From Clavulina sp. PMI_390 (Eukaryota; Basidiomycota; Agaricomycetes; Cantharellales; Hydnaceae), in contig WIDE01000011.1 in the NCBI GenBank assembly GCA_015039315.1, forward strand, positions 372,001 to 436,000: DNA of 64,000 nucleotides, given 5' to 3'. Below are positions 49,497 through 63,964 of the stretch, in pieces. Below the pieces are notes generated by a model, which saw nothing but the letters and a program-made list of their open reading frames with translations, was not told where the DNA came from and searched no databases. Both the position numbers and the translations under genes were made by a program. Positions within the stretch are counted from its first letter, which is position 1. The number at the start of each line of letters is the position of its first letter.

Positions 49497-52381
49497 TCAA
49501 GGAACGCTCGTAATTGTGTCGTCGGCGGGGAAGTCGGTGAGGTCGTACCATTTGAGGGCCTCATTCCAGTCGCGTTTCCTTCGCCGAGTGATCGAGAAAT
49601 ACCTACACGTCAATCACAAAGCACAGGGGAGGAAGATGGGTCAGAGGTCGATGAGAAACAAGAAGTTTGAACCGAGATATGCACATACCGAGTAATAGCG
49701 TCCCAATTGCCCTTGACCCGTCCCTTCTGGCTACGATCCAACTGCTTGCTTGATCCTTTCTCACCTACGATCGCGTCCACAGAGCTGTGCGACCGTGACA
49801 TGGACACAGGCAGTACCTCTTCGCTAGCATTCCCACTATTGCCTTCATCCTCGCTCTCACCAGGTGTCTGCGCCCTCCTTGCCCGTCGTCTCTTCCGCAA
49901 GCGCCTGCGCCTGGTCTGAGAATCCAGCCACTCCACAAGATCCTCTCCCTCACCATCCGTCCCGCTCTCGAACGTATTCGACCCCCACTTTTGTCTCTCC
50001 TGCCTCCTGCGTCCTCTGATGGCGCTTGTTCTTCCAGTGTCTTCATCCTGGTCGCTAGTTCCACTTTCATGCTCGTGCTCGTGTTCGTTCATAACGAAGA
50101 ATGCCTCCGGATCGGTCGGCAGCCCGAGCTCATGCACAGCGAACGCGCACACGCGCTCATAGAGTGCCTGACGTCTTCCCTGCATCTCTTGAAGAACACC
50201 AGGGGAGAAGATGAAGAGGCGGAGCATACGTGCTAGGGCACGGATGGCACGGAAGGTCGAGACAAGGTCCTCAATCCAGCGAAGGGTGAGCCACATCCAT
50301 AGAGGAATGATGAGGGCTGCCAGCAACCCGCGGCCGGCCGGACCACCTGCGCTCCAGATGGAGAAGGAAAACTGGGAAAGCGGGAGATGCCAAGATGAAA
50401 GAGCGAAGGCGGACAGCAATATCGTCCCGAAATAAACTGCAATTCCCGAGGCCAACCCATAGAGCAGTTTTTGTTCTGCAATCTCATCCCAGACCATTTT
50501 GACTGGCCCCGTCTTTTTGATTCTGTGGCCGGCCCAGGCTGAGGCGGCAAAGACGGGGGTCCAGAGGGCAAGACCAGGTATAGTGAAAAAGACGAGAAGA
50601 GAAAACCAGAAGATCCTAAGAAGGAGGCGCGGGACGATGCGAGAGGTAGTGAGCAGATGGGTCTGCGATTGTCGGATACGGTCATCCTTGACCCCCAAAT
50701 TATCCAAGCGGCGCTGGTAATCCTGTTATCGCCGAAAACAAACGTAGAGATTTCAGGTATGAGCACCGCCAGTTGCAATGCGCCCAGGAAGTCTCCCAAT
50801 GGACTCACGTTGAGGTCAGCAACTAGCTTCGTCACAATGCTCTCATCTTTGTCCTTCCCCTCCGCATTACCTTCTCCATGACCATGATCCTCTCCAGAGA
50901 ACCCTCCCACAAACGCCCTCACCACCCTCACCCAGTCGCCCAGGCTCATTTTCGTCCCGAATGGCGCGTACATGCGCGTCGCCGTCTTACTCACCCGCAC
51001 AATCTCCCATGAAGGTGCATCGATCGTTCCAGACGATAGCTGGGTGCGGATGAGCTCTGTGAGCGACTGGATGGTTTCACGAGGAGGGGGAGTGTTTAAT
51101 GATGGGCGGACCAAAGAAGGGTGGGTCGACGGACGTAGGCGGAGAGGAGGATGGAACTGAAAGACGCATAGGGAATTAGGAGGCCATCAGAGTGCTTGAA
51201 AAAGAAGACTGCTGACCGTGACAAGAACATCGCTGCGGAACCGCGTTGGATGTGTGTACGTGATAGTGCTGGATATAGCAGAGAGGGTTACGAAGCATTC
51301 GAAATCATTAATGCTATGCGCAGCTCACCATGTGAGCAACGCTAGCTCAGCGTTGGGGTCCGCAGCATGTCTTGTGAGAAAGTCAGAGGCCATATGAGCG
51401 ACTAGGAGCCGACGAAATGAGCAGCAGACCGGGATACGTCAAAGATGTCAATTCAACATACCTCCATTCTTCACGGGATTCAGGCTTGATTGGAAGCGAC
51501 TCATGCCTTCTGGGAACATGCATACTACGTCGCCCTCATCCAGTGCCTATATCGAGTTCGGACAAGAAGCAGACCGCAGCCGATGATGGTGTGGTTGACA
51601 CGGTCAAGTTCAGCGCGCTATAGCCGCCTGAGCCGGAGTGGAATATCATACCTTCATAAGTCCCTCCATGACAGCAGTATTATCATTGTCTCCATCAGGG
51701 TTGTCGATCCTTCGTCTGATAGGAACAGACCCTACGCTCTCGATGAGCCACGAGCTGAACGTCTTCTTGCCAAAGAGCGTCGATTTAGCTGTCAGGCGGA
51801 GGAAGTTTCGTTTCTGTAGCAGATGTAGCCGTCGCGCCGAGTATTTTCATGTGAATAAATTAGCAAAATCGTGGTGGTGACAGGGGTTGGGGGCAAAAAG
51901 TAACAGCGAGGAATGCGTACTTTGGACGAGATGGAAGTGACAAGAACCCTGTATGTGGAACGGAAGAAATTTTCAGGGCACTGGTCATAAAATGCAATTA
52001 GACGCAATGATATTACAATGGATCAGTCAGAGAGTTCCCATGGTTCGCGCAGAGTAGTCTACGAGGCGAGAAGTGTTGGATATGTCAGAACGATGTCAAA
52101 CAGAAAAGTCGTGAGGTAAGACCGCCGAAAGAGTCTGCATACGTGGGGACACCATTCTTAGGAATGAAGTGCTCGTTTTCGACCACGATAGTTGCGTAAA
52201 AGACCTTGAGGACAAACTATAGCGGTGTTGCGAGGTTCATAGTGCAAACGATCAATCGCTGGCAATAACTCAGGCCCTGACCAAATTGTTCTGGACGTAC
52301 CTTGAACAGCAGACGAATCAGTAAATAAGGCCATGGGGTAGGGTTTATGTTACGATCCATCGGTGGAGGGCCAGGGGCCAT
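49497..52381 (-). CDS. Glycerol-3-phosphate / dihydroxyacetone-phosphate acyltransferase (Gpt2/Sct1 type)
   Basis: ER membrane enzyme for the first acylation of glycerolipid synthesis. At least ten exons on the minus strand. N-terminus MAPGPPPMDRNINPTPWPYL, then a hydrophobic stretch. The PlsC domain has motif I LCANHGNSLTDP (Hx4D) and KRNFLRLTAKSTLFGKKTFS, then MFPEGMSRFQSSLNPVKNG (FPEGxS motif) and ITYTHPTRFRSDVLVTF. The C-terminal half carries DLNDYQRRLDNLGVKDDRI, several membrane segments (FWFSLLVFFTIPGLALWTPV), WDEIAEQKLLYGLASG, and a His-Glu and Arg/Lys-rich cytosolic tail. It ends YDLTDFPADDTITSVP. The exons are scattered over short frames, so the gene is easily missed. Family motifs and phases agree throughout. 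Confidence 0.9.
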
Positions 52382-52722
52382 GACTGGCGGAAGTTGGGAG
52401 CGAGCGACGGTGTATGTTGACGTCGGTGGCACCTAACGGCCGATTATCATGTTCAAGTTGGTTTCCCAAGACCCAGCACTCGGACTTCACGTGCATCCCA
52501 GCGTATTCAAACAGCCCATTCGGTACCCCCTGATTGCGCAAGCTAAGATAGGAGATGCTGTGATTTCCATAGCAATGCAAAAGGAAGAATAAGGGTATGT
52601 ATATGTACATGTTACTACTAGCAATCGTGTAGGGCTGAACATGAGTGGCGGCAGCCGGGCCGGCAAGCTACCCGGCCACTGTGCCAGGCCAAAGGGCACA
52701 CGGGCAATGAGGATGACCATGG
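52382..52722. other. Intergenic region upstream of the acyltransferase
   Basis: About 340 bases holding the acyltransferase 5' flank and the 3' flank of NmrA-like copy 1. No gene is seen. Confidence 0.5.
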
Positions 52723-55041
<2,319 letters not shown>

Positions 55042-56387
55042 TCACAAGTTGCGTGTCTTCTCCTGCAACAAGTGATGAGGTGTGATCCAGTCCTTGCGGT
55101 TCTTCAGTAGCTTCCCCGTGGCTTTCCCGTCATAATCATTTTCCCTCATCCACCTCTCCATCGTGATCGGCTGGTGCACACTCTTCAACCAATCCATATC
55201 GCGCTTGACAAGAACAATCCCATCTCGCCACATCGCGAAGAACGCTCGGAAGTTCTGCTCCCATGTGATCCCCCGAGGTACGGCAGACGCCACAGGTGTA
55301 TCGCCCTTCCATAGCGCAAAGAACTCATCCATCTCAAGCGACTTGTACGCACCCTTGATTCCTGTCACGCGCTCGAACGTCTCGACGATCTGCGGGTATG
55401 TCACAATGTCCGACGCGAGCGCAATCTCCTTGCCAGTTGTCTCTGCGGGTGTGTCGAACATATAACGCGCCCACCAGCCAATATCCTCCAGTGCAACGAG
55501 CGGGAGTGTGCCTGTGTCTCCTTTGGCACCGAATGGAGAGATCCATACGCGTGTACCATCCTCGCGGATGTTGTATGCGGCAAAGAGCTCGATAAGCATG
55601 TCAAGATACGGGCCCGTAGTAAATATACTCCAGATTGTTGCCTGTGTGCTGGTAAATTAAGAAAAACCCAAGTTATCATTATGGAAGGCGAAAGGCATAC
55701 TGTTGGATCATCGATAGGGTTCGGCTGATTCTCGAGGAATGCGGCGAAACGTCCTTTCCCGTTATAATGTTGGCAACGATACTGGGGGTCATAGTTCTAG
55801 TGGTGTCAAGGAAGTCTCCATTCAGTGACCAGTCAGCAATTAAGAAAACTTCCAGACGCACCCCGAGACGCAGTGAGTAATCAAGATTAGACCAAATGAA
55901 GTGGCGGACTTTGAGGTAGTGGCAAATCTCCCACTAAAGGCGATGGGTCAGCATGAGAAGCATTTCGCGCGTTGGCGCCAAGGGAGGCACTCGCAATGTT
56001 AAATGCAGCAGTTGTCTCCTCTGTCCCAACGGTGAAGCCATCGGTGTTCACAAATACGCCATAGGCACCATCAAGCAACTTCTCAATAGTGGGCGTATCC
56101 ATAAACGAGCCTATACAGAGTGACGCAATGTCGACGACATCATAATGTATAAGAGGGTTAGTAAAGTTCAATAGGATGGAAGCCACTAGCACAGCAAATA
56201 ACGAACCGAGGACAAGTTCAGCACCGTATTCGACGAGCTTCCTCGCCCTCCAATGATCAGGGGTCCTCGTGAGCGCACGTACCCTCCAAGGTGATGGCGT
56301 GCCGTCCGGTGAAGGGGAGAGGAGATGCTTTACTACTGGGAGACCTTGTGCACCCGTCGCGCCAATGACTGCAAGGATCTTGGACAT
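55042..56387 (-). CDS. NmrA-like family NAD(P)-binding protein, copy 2
   Basis: Same family and layout as copy 1. N-terminus [20 protein letters not shown] with the GATGAQG loop, then WRVRALTRTPDHWRARKLVE. Further on are TIEKLLDGAYGVFVNTDGFT, a FIWSNLDYSLRL exon and YDPQYRCQHYNGKGRF. The last exon includes TLPLVALEDIGWWARYMFDT, VKRDMDWLKSVHQPITMERW and a short basic end (LLQEKTRNL). It has the same direction as copy 1 and lies about 850 bases upstream of it, so copies 1 and 2 form a tandem pair. The substrate specificity region has diverged from both other copies. Confidence 0.87.
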
Positions 56388-56870
56388 GTGGATTCCTTCA
56401 AGAGGTAAAGAAAAGATGATAAGCGGATACGGGGGTTAGATGTGTAGTTCTGATCCTTCGCTGTTGGGAATGGCAAGATTTTATGCATTGTCGATAGTAT
56501 TCACAGTGGGTGCAGTGCGCGACGAAATTCAAGTTGGCCCTAATTGGGGCAGGCAGCAGTGTCTCCGTGCGCTTCGGCCCTCGGAGATATGGCATTGCTC
56601 GTGAGAAGCGAGGAGGTCGGGGTATGGCGTCTGTGAAGGGCAGGGGTAACAGGATCCAGCGATAGAATCACAAGAACGAGCTGAGTTGCTAGGTCACCAG
56701 TCAAACGGATTTGCCACATGGCATAGTAAACTACGAATGCAATTACTGTGAGGATCAATGAACGTGCGGGCAAGACATGTATAGATAAAGATACTCCAAG
56801 CCGCAGCTGGCGTTGTCCCATGATTTGGCCGGAGATAAGTCAGCGAGATTAATCTAGGGAGCAATGCATC
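56388..56870. other. Intergenic region upstream of NmrA-like copy 2
   Basis: Contains the promoter side of copy 2 and the 3' flank of the type II membrane protein gene. No gene is seen. Confidence 0.5.
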
Positions 56871-58556
56871 TCAATCTGCCCATTGGGCCCGACGACGAGT
56901 GAATTCCTTGCCATTCCTGCTCCTGGTGTTGGCGTGCTGGTGTTGGCGTTCGGCATCATAAAACCTCAAAGCAGTTGACAGACCGTCAAGAAACGCGCTG
57001 TCGACGTACCGGCTGGCTGAGAGAGGGTCGATGCTCAAGCAATCAGAGGGGCGATTCTGGGATGAAGATTCAATACCAGCACTGCCGAGATAACCAGCCC
57101 CGAAGGGAGCGAGATGCATGTAATGTGGGAGGTAGGCAATGTTGAAATATGGGAGTAGTTGCTCGAGACAAAGCGCCTGGAAGATAACTACATGTATGAC
57201 GATGAGAGTGAGTCAGTTTGGCAAAAGCATCCGCGATGGATCATCACTATCACCTTGAACGTTATGGAATGCTCTCCACGGATCCTTCACCCCCGCGTCT
57301 TTCCACACCCAACCCTCGTTCAGCCCCAAAATACCCTCCAGACTTGGTGCCTTGCGATTCTGCGAGCCCGAGTGGCATGAACTCAGCTCAAACCACTCCC
57401 CCCTCCACACTAGCATCTTTGAGTCAGTCCAACCGCTCTCATCCCTCAGAGCAGCCAAGGTCCTCAGTGTGTTTGGAAGCCACGCCTGAACGGTAGCGCG
57501 CACAGCAGCATAAATGATGTCGCGCGCCTGATACTCTCGCACAGAGCGAGGTAGCTCTTCTCCGAGACTCCGCTTGAGTAGTGGTGCCGTGAAATTACTC
57601 ATAGCAGCCGCATATTTCCTGTCACGAGCGGGTCGCACGACGAAACCAGACCACACAGGGTTCACATCTGGCTTGCCCTTCGATTGTTCGGCGTCCGGCC
57701 AGCTCCATGCTGGAGCAGGAACGGGGGGTTTGGAGAGGACGATAATATCTGACGCAGTGATCCAGAATTTCCAGAACGATTCGTGCTCGCGTATGTCTGT
57801 CATTCCAGAGATGTAAGGCTCTGTGAGTCTGCGCTCTGAGCGCTTTGTGGTGAACAGAAGGGAGCTCGAAGGGGCATAGCGCATGAGGATAGGCTCGGGC
57901 TGGGCAGAATTATTAGGGGTTTGGCTTGGTGAGGATGAAGAGACGCGTGCTAGGGGCTGACTAGCAACATCGGCGGTAGTAATGCCGTTTGAGGCAGGGA
58001 TTTTGTGCCAGTTACAGAAATCGGGACCAGCACACGCAGTATCGGCAGCTTGGAGAGGGCGAGGTAGGCGACGGAGTAGCAGATTGTGTAGGCTGTATTG
58101 CACTCGATCGCCTATAAGTGTAAGCTTTTTGCCTTGAAGGAGTTTCGCAAGCCCTACTTTGGGGCTATTGTCTGTGTCCTCGGAGCCAAAGCAGGTGTCG
58201 TCGGCGATCCATGTGTATTGAATGTCTTCCCCTCGATCCCTGGCGTTTGATGGTTGGAATTTGCCTTGCTCAACGGCGCATGATAGGTGTCGTTGAAGAC
58301 TAAACGCTCCCTCGGCGACTTGGCTGGAGAATGTAGGCTGTAGGAAGTGGTTCCGCACGTATTCGACGTCCTTGACCTTTTCAATAACTTCGGAGGCTGC
58401 ATGGGAAAGTTCTTGGAATAAAACAGATTGCGTGAACAGCGGAAGATGAATGGCCGGAGTTGGGGCTGAATCGTGATATTGTTTGAGAATGTGACAGCAA
58501 GTCAGCACCACAGCTAGAGAAATGACACGTCGCAAGTGCGCCCACATCCTCCGCAT
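56871..58556 (-). CDS. Type II membrane protein of unknown function (possibly SGNH/PC-esterase-like)
   Basis: Two exons. The short cytosolic N-terminus MRRMWAHLRR is followed by a signal anchor (VISLAVVLTCCHILK) and a long lumenal region. The region GKKLTLIGDRVQYSLHNLLL resembles the first block of SGNH/PC-esterase-like (TBL-type) proteins but has GDR where the catalytic GDS Ser would stand. Conserved-looking Cys occur in CAVEQG, DDTCFGSED and ACAGPDFCNWH. The first exon runs to AFHNVQ. An intron (donor GTGATA) leads to ALCLEQLLPYFNIAYLPHYM and a His/Arg-rich C-terminus. It would act in Golgi or cell-surface glycan metabolism if the family guess holds. That function is weakly supported, but the gene itself is firm. 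Confidence 0.75.
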
Positions 58557-59419
58557 GGATAGTTTGGTAGCTTAGTGAGCAGTGTTCCACTGAAAAGTAA
58601 GCAGGATTGAGGTCGAACGTGACAGGCGTTCCGGAATTGGATCCGGTCACGTGTCGGTGTCTGCTTCCTTGCATTCCTTCTTTGAAGGACCTCATGTCTG
58701 GATAAATCATGGGGCCTTCGAATCGTCGCGGCCGATGGCTACAGCATAATCGTGTCGTCACCCGAAGCGACTCAATTACCTGCTGGGCCTTCCCTTCATA
58801 TTGTTGCACCTATAAATAAAGAATTTGTGTACGTGGACACGAACTTCTGAGTCGCTTACTACGATCCAAAAAATACATAACATTACATGAATCTGAGAGC
58901 TCTCCCTTCCAAAGAAAAAGCATAATCTTATTCGTCCTGGGATAACCCTTTTCATTATCCCACCAGAAAAACATAAGGGTGGGATCTGTTGTGGCCCCCC
59001 TGATTTGCCACAAAGGGCTCAGTACAAATCTACAATCGAGCTACTAATCGCAACAAGGTATGGTCAGGCAGATAACGAATTCTCGATATCTTGGCCCGCT
59101 TCGAGCGCACTTTTTGCTCCACACTCACGGCAAATGCGGACTGGTCTTCCAGATCTGGCAGCTCCTTGCCCCTTGCGACGATTTGGAAAGAATACTTCGA
59201 TCCTTCTGCTTGGGATCCACCCCACTCAGTCACTGACAAGTCAGACTGACCACGCATCGCCGATAGTCCCGGACCTGACTGTGCCACTGGGGCAAAAGCG
59301 CCCTCCACCGATCGCAGCTGGCTGGGTATAAATTCTCCGCACTACCTTGCCGACAACTCAACGTCATATCCCCTCCTCCCCACTTCTCCCCATCGACACT
59401 AAAGCAACATCAACATAAC
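58557..59419. other. Divergent promoter region
   Basis: Between the starts of the type II membrane protein (-) and NmrA-like copy 3 (+). A TATA-like stretch (gggtataaattc, about 59324-59335) precedes copy 3 by about 90 bases. No further gene is seen. Confidence 0.5.
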
Positions 59420-60895
59420 ATGTCTCGCGTCATTGCTGTAATTGGTGCCACTGGTGCCCAAGGACTCCCTGTCATCGAACACCTCTTGCGCCCTCAAGAG
59501 GACGGCTCCCCGTCTCCATGGAAGATACGCGCTCTGACCCGTAATGCCGAGCACCCTCGGGCGAAAGATCTGCAATCTCGAGGAGTCGAGTTGGTCCAAG
59601 GTGCGCGCGCATGGGTTTCTTTCCCTCGACCCCTCGATCATTGTTGACTCATGACGGCACACTCTAGGCTCCTTCCTTGACAACTCTGCCGTACTTCGGC
59701 TATTTGACGGCGCATATGGTGCATTTGTCAATACTGATGGCTTCACTGTTGGGATGGCTAAGGAGATCCTGGCTGCCATTGAGATCGTAAGTGCTAATAA
59801 TTCTTACGCTTTTTCCGATCTCTGACCTTCTTGCCAGTGGGAGGCTGCCAGGAGGCAAAAGGTTCGCCACTTTGTTTGGTCCAGTCTCGACTATGCCTTG
59901 CGCATCGGGGTACGTCTATCATCTGGTGACTCCCACATGGCACCTTAGCTTATAGTCGGTTCCTGTTCTGCCATAGGGTTATGATCCCCTGTATACCGCG
60001 GATCACTACAACGCCAAGGGTCGCTTCGCCGACTTCCTTATGGGTCAGAAGAATGGTGTCGAGGATGTTGATGGCACGATGTGGACTGGTACGGTTCCTT
60101 TTTTATTTGACAACAATCGAGTAGACTGACGCCGGTATATCCACTATAGTCTTCACGAATGGGCCTTACATGGACATGTAAGTGGCGTTTTTCCAATTGG
60201 CGGCGTCGATTAATGCCCAGCCTTCATTCCCAATTCACGAGCCTCGGGGACTCGTCAATCGGCTCCTTCTTCATCTTGCTCCCTCTTTTGCCATGCTTTC
60301 ATTTGCGCTAACGACTGATTACCTTGCTATTTGCAAATTCCATCGTAGGCTCGGGAGACTTTTCGGTCCAATGAACATCCGGCCCGACGGCACGCGCGTC
60401 TGGGTGTCCCCCATCGGGTACGATGGTACTATTCCGATCATCGCCCTGGACGACCTTGGGTGGTGGGCTCGCTACATCTTTGACCATCCCGACAGCACGA
60501 CGGGTAAGAACCTCGAGATCGCCTCGCAGATGACGACGTACCCCGACATCGTCGAGACCTTCCAGCGCGTCACAGGTCTACCGGCCGAGTATAAGCCCGT
60601 GTCGATGGACGAGTTCTTTGGCGTCATGAACGCGCACGAGATCCCTGTGGCGAATGAGGCACCCGAGGGTAAGACATGGCGCGCGAACTTTGAGGCGTTC
60701 TATTCCATGTGGAAGGACAAGCTCATCAAGCGCGATATGGAATGGATCACCAGCATCCACCCGCCAACGACGTTGGAGAAGTGGATGCGCGAACACGAGT
60801 ACAAAGGATTCCCTGAATCTTCAGCCCTGTTGAAGAATTCGGAGGACGGAAAGTCGAAGCTCCGCTTCATCCCTGAAAAGCGGGCCGAGATGTAG
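59420..60895 (+). CDS. NmrA-like family NAD(P)-binding protein, copy 3
   Basis: Third paralogue, on the opposite strand. N-terminus [20 protein letters not shown], then WKIRALTRNAEHPRAKDLQS. Later exons give SFLDNSAVLRLFDGAYGAFV, NTDGFTVGMAKEI, VRHFVWSSLDYALRIG, YDPLYTADHYNAKGRFADFL and WTVFTNGPYMDM. The last exon gives LGRLFGPMNIRPDGTRVWVS, IALDDLGWWARYIFDHPDST and TTLEKWMREHEYKG. A proper intron, not extended coding, lies just before LGRLFGPM: reading through from 60182 would add unlike residues. A promoter with TATA and a pyrimidine-rich leader precedes it. Its role is as uncertain as for copies 1 and 2. Confidence 0.88.
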
Positions 60896-61395
60896 GATGT
60901 ATTGGTTCGGACCATTTTTATTTACAAGCTTGTACTACCGCATTAAGCACATCGTAGCATGGAGATAGCACCCAATACCCTTTTGGCCTATACATATGTA
61001 TCTCGATTATGAGGACAAATGATAGACTTTGACAGTAGAGTTGTCCGTAATGCAGTAAGAAACCATTGCCATAAGGATCTTGACGAAGCATCTAGTGTCT
61101 TCTATCTACTGAGCTTTGCTCTTTTGCAATAAAATCCCTTCAGGATAGGCAAAAGAAAGTGTCGGCGAAGTGAGTGTAAAAGGTGATCGTAACGTCGATC
61201 GCCTAGCACTAGCAGATAATAGAGGACACTTCTTTGAAAGTGGATCAATAGCTTTTAGCCAACGCATGAGATCGCAAGAGTGGGGATACGAGGAGCCTGA
61301 GAACTGGTGATTCTCGAGTCCCCCGGAAAAAGGTGACGGGTCCCGTCACGCAATTCAGTTCTGGTAGATCTCGCAAATTTTCCAGCAACCAAACC
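60896..61395. other. Intergenic region upstream of ADE4
   Basis: Holds the 3' flank of NmrA-like copy 3 and the ADE4 promoter. No other gene is seen. Confidence 0.5.
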
Positions 61396-63567
61396 AGTAA
61401 GCAACTTTGCTCTTCAGCATGTAATAATTTAATATTCTGATCTCATTTAATATCGCCAGTGTGTGGTATCCTCGGTCTTCTTTTGCACAACCCGGCGGGT
61501 GAGGCAGCAGCGGAGATCTGTGAAGGCCTCAGTCTTCTCCAGCATCGGGGTCAGGATGCGTGTGGCATCGTTACCTGCGGCTCCAAAGGCCGGTTCTATC
61601 AATGCAAGGCCAATGGCATGGTCCGGGATGTCTTCGATTCCAAGAGCTTGAGCACATTGCAGGGTGGGATGGGCATCGGCCACGGTGAGCAGATTGCGCC
61701 TTGGCCGCCGTCGCTCAGCTCGATGCAGCATGCAATATACTGATACCCTCTTGTTGAGACAGTCAGGTATCCTACTGCCGGATCCTCTGCTTACTCCGAA
61801 GCGCAGCCATTCTACGTCAACTCCCCCTATGGCATCACTTTCGCTCATGTGAATACACGCTCTACCCCGGATTTTCAACAATACTTAGAAATTGACCCAC
61901 TCGTTCGTTCCACTATTGACCATAGAATGGAAACCTCATCAACACAGTGGAACTAAAGCATTTTCTCGACGCCGATGCCCATCGCCACATCAATACGGAC
62001 AGCGACTCCGAGCTGCTGCTCAATATCTTTGCTAACAACCTGCAAAAAACCGGCAAGTTCAGGATCAATGAAGAGGATATCTTCACCGCCATTGGCGATA
62101 TGATGGTTCAGGCTAAGGGTGCCTATGCGTGTGTTGCAATGCTCGCTGGGTTCGGTATCATCGCGTTCCGTGATCCGAATGGTATTCGCCCTGTTGGGAT
62201 GGCATCACGGCCTACGGGGTACGGTGGCAATGATTATTTGTTCACAAGTGAGAGTGTTGTCGCGGATGCTGCTGGGTTTTCATCCTTTGAGGATGTCAAG
62301 CCAGGTTTGTCACCCCTTACCCGGTCTGAGAAAATGCCGCCATCTCGATTTCTTACTTGTCACTCTACCCCTTAGGTGAAGCTATCATCATCACCCGTGA
62401 ACGCGTCAGCAGGAGGCACCTCGTCAAGACTGCCACATTCGCACCTGACATCTTCGAATATGTCTATTTTGCCCGTCCCGACTCTGTGCTCGATGGAGTC
62501 AGTGTGTACCGTAGCCGTATGGCAATGGGTGAGGCTCTCGCAGAAGAGGTGAAGCGTGTGCTCGCTGAGAGGAATGTTACCATCGACGTTGTGATCCCGG
62601 TCAGCACTATGGTTCTCCTTGGGCTCGGTCCACATCCTGATTGTTGCGATTCACTTCACAGGTGCCTGATACGTCTCGTGTAGCGGCTCTGGAGCTCGCT
62701 CAACGGCTAGGCATTTCGTATCGAGAGGGTTTTGTGAAGAACCGCTACGTGGGCCGAACCTTCATTATGCCAGGGCAGCAAATGCGGCGGAAGAATGTGC
62801 GAAAGAAGCTCAATGCTATGGCTCTCGAGTTCTCTGGGAAGAATGTGCTTCTTGTCGATGGTGAGCCAGATCATCTTCTGGTAATTGTCAAGGTTCTGAT
62901 ATCTCACGTCTCTGGTTACCCATATGATAAGATTCAATTGTACGAGGCACCACATCTCGTGAAATCGTGCAAATGGCGAAAGACGTTGGTGCCAAGCAGG
63001 TGATATTCGCTTCTTGCGCACCTCCGATCCGGTGAGTCCCGTTTGGCGATTCACGCCACAGAGCGGAATTTCTCATTATATACATGGGTGCTTTATAGCC
63101 ACTCAAACGTTTACGGTATCGACATGCCTTCTCCCTACGAGCTCGTTGCACACGATCGGACGGAACCCGAGATTGCGAACGCCATTGGAGCTGATCTTGT
63201 CATTTTCCAAACCCTTCCAGACCTCATTCGCAGTGTGAACCAATTCAACCCGTCCTTGAAGCAGTTCGACTGCTCAGTCTTCTCAGGGGAGTACGTGACG
63301 GGTGGTGTCGATGCTGAATACCTCCGCCGGCTCGACTCGCTGCGAAACGAGAACGCAAAGAAGAAAATCAACTCCGAGCTGGGATCCGTGGTGCTACCGA
63401 ATGGGCAACCTGCCGCCGACGCCATGAATGGGGTGACCGAAGTAGCAGAGACTGCCTACCCATCGTGCAATGGTCCTATGAATGGTGCTGATGAGACGAT
63501 TGGGTTGCACAACACTTGGACAGCCACACCGCCGAATGAACTGGCGACGCGGAATCTCATCTCATGA
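61396..63567 (+). CDS. ADE4: Amidophosphoribosyltransferase (glutamine PRPP amidotransferase)
   Basis: First committed step of purine synthesis: transfers the glutamine amide to PRPP. The Ntn-type glutaminase domain starts [20 protein letters not shown] (Cys1 nucleophile) with [14 protein letters not shown]. Later exons carry [40 protein letters not shown] and [20 protein letters not shown]. The PRPP-binding loop reads [14 protein letters not shown] across an intron, then [20 protein letters not shown]. No ATG precedes TGT GGT in this exon: it begins ..ccag|TG TGT GGT. A donor after aaccaaacca (A at 61396, GTAAGC) joins to give ATG TGT GGT, so the start codon is split by a 63-base intron (61397-61459). 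The C-terminus has an extra low-similarity tail. Confidence 0.93.
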
Positions 63568-63845
63568 TGTTTGGGTTTTGGTATACATTTCTCTTGTACC
63601 CATTCCTTTTTCACCATGCTGGTCGCTTTCAATGCTGCTGTACGATAGGGAAGGTTATCTCCGTCCTGGTTTAGGAGATGCTTTCAGTGTTATACTAGAT
63701 TGTATGTATACAGAATTACACATGCAGAATAACATAGAGGTTGCAATGCTGAAAGCGAGGGAGTGCAGCGTGGTATAGTATCAGACGCCGGCGACACCTG
63801 TTCAGGGAGGCTGCCAACTCGAAAGTGGAAGGGAATGCTTTCAAT
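63568..63845. other. Convergent 3' spacer
   Basis: Short spacer between ADE4 and the right-edge gene. No feature is seen. Confidence 0.5.
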
Positions 63846-63964
63846 TTAGTCATCATCCTCGTCATCACTATCTTCGGCATCCGCTTTTGCCTTGGCATTG
63901 ATTGTGCCCGCAAGGTCTAGTGATTCACCTTCACTACCTCCGCGTTGAGCTGCTAGTCTTTGCC
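63846..63964 (-). CDS. C-terminal exon of a gene running off the right edge
   Basis: The minus-strand exon follows acceptor TTACTGCAG and reads QRLAAQRGGSEGESLDLAGT, then INAKAKADAEDSDDEDDD and stop. The strongly acidic end is common in nuclear, ribosome-assembly or chaperone-type proteins, but no family can be named from 39 residues. The gene is partial, and its other exons lie beyond 64000. Confidence 0.6.

Noticed and set aside
60182..60350. N-terminal extension of the last NmrA copy 3 exon
   Set aside because: The residues are unlike the paralogues and the stretch is bounded by GTAAGT and TAG splice signals, so it is an intron.
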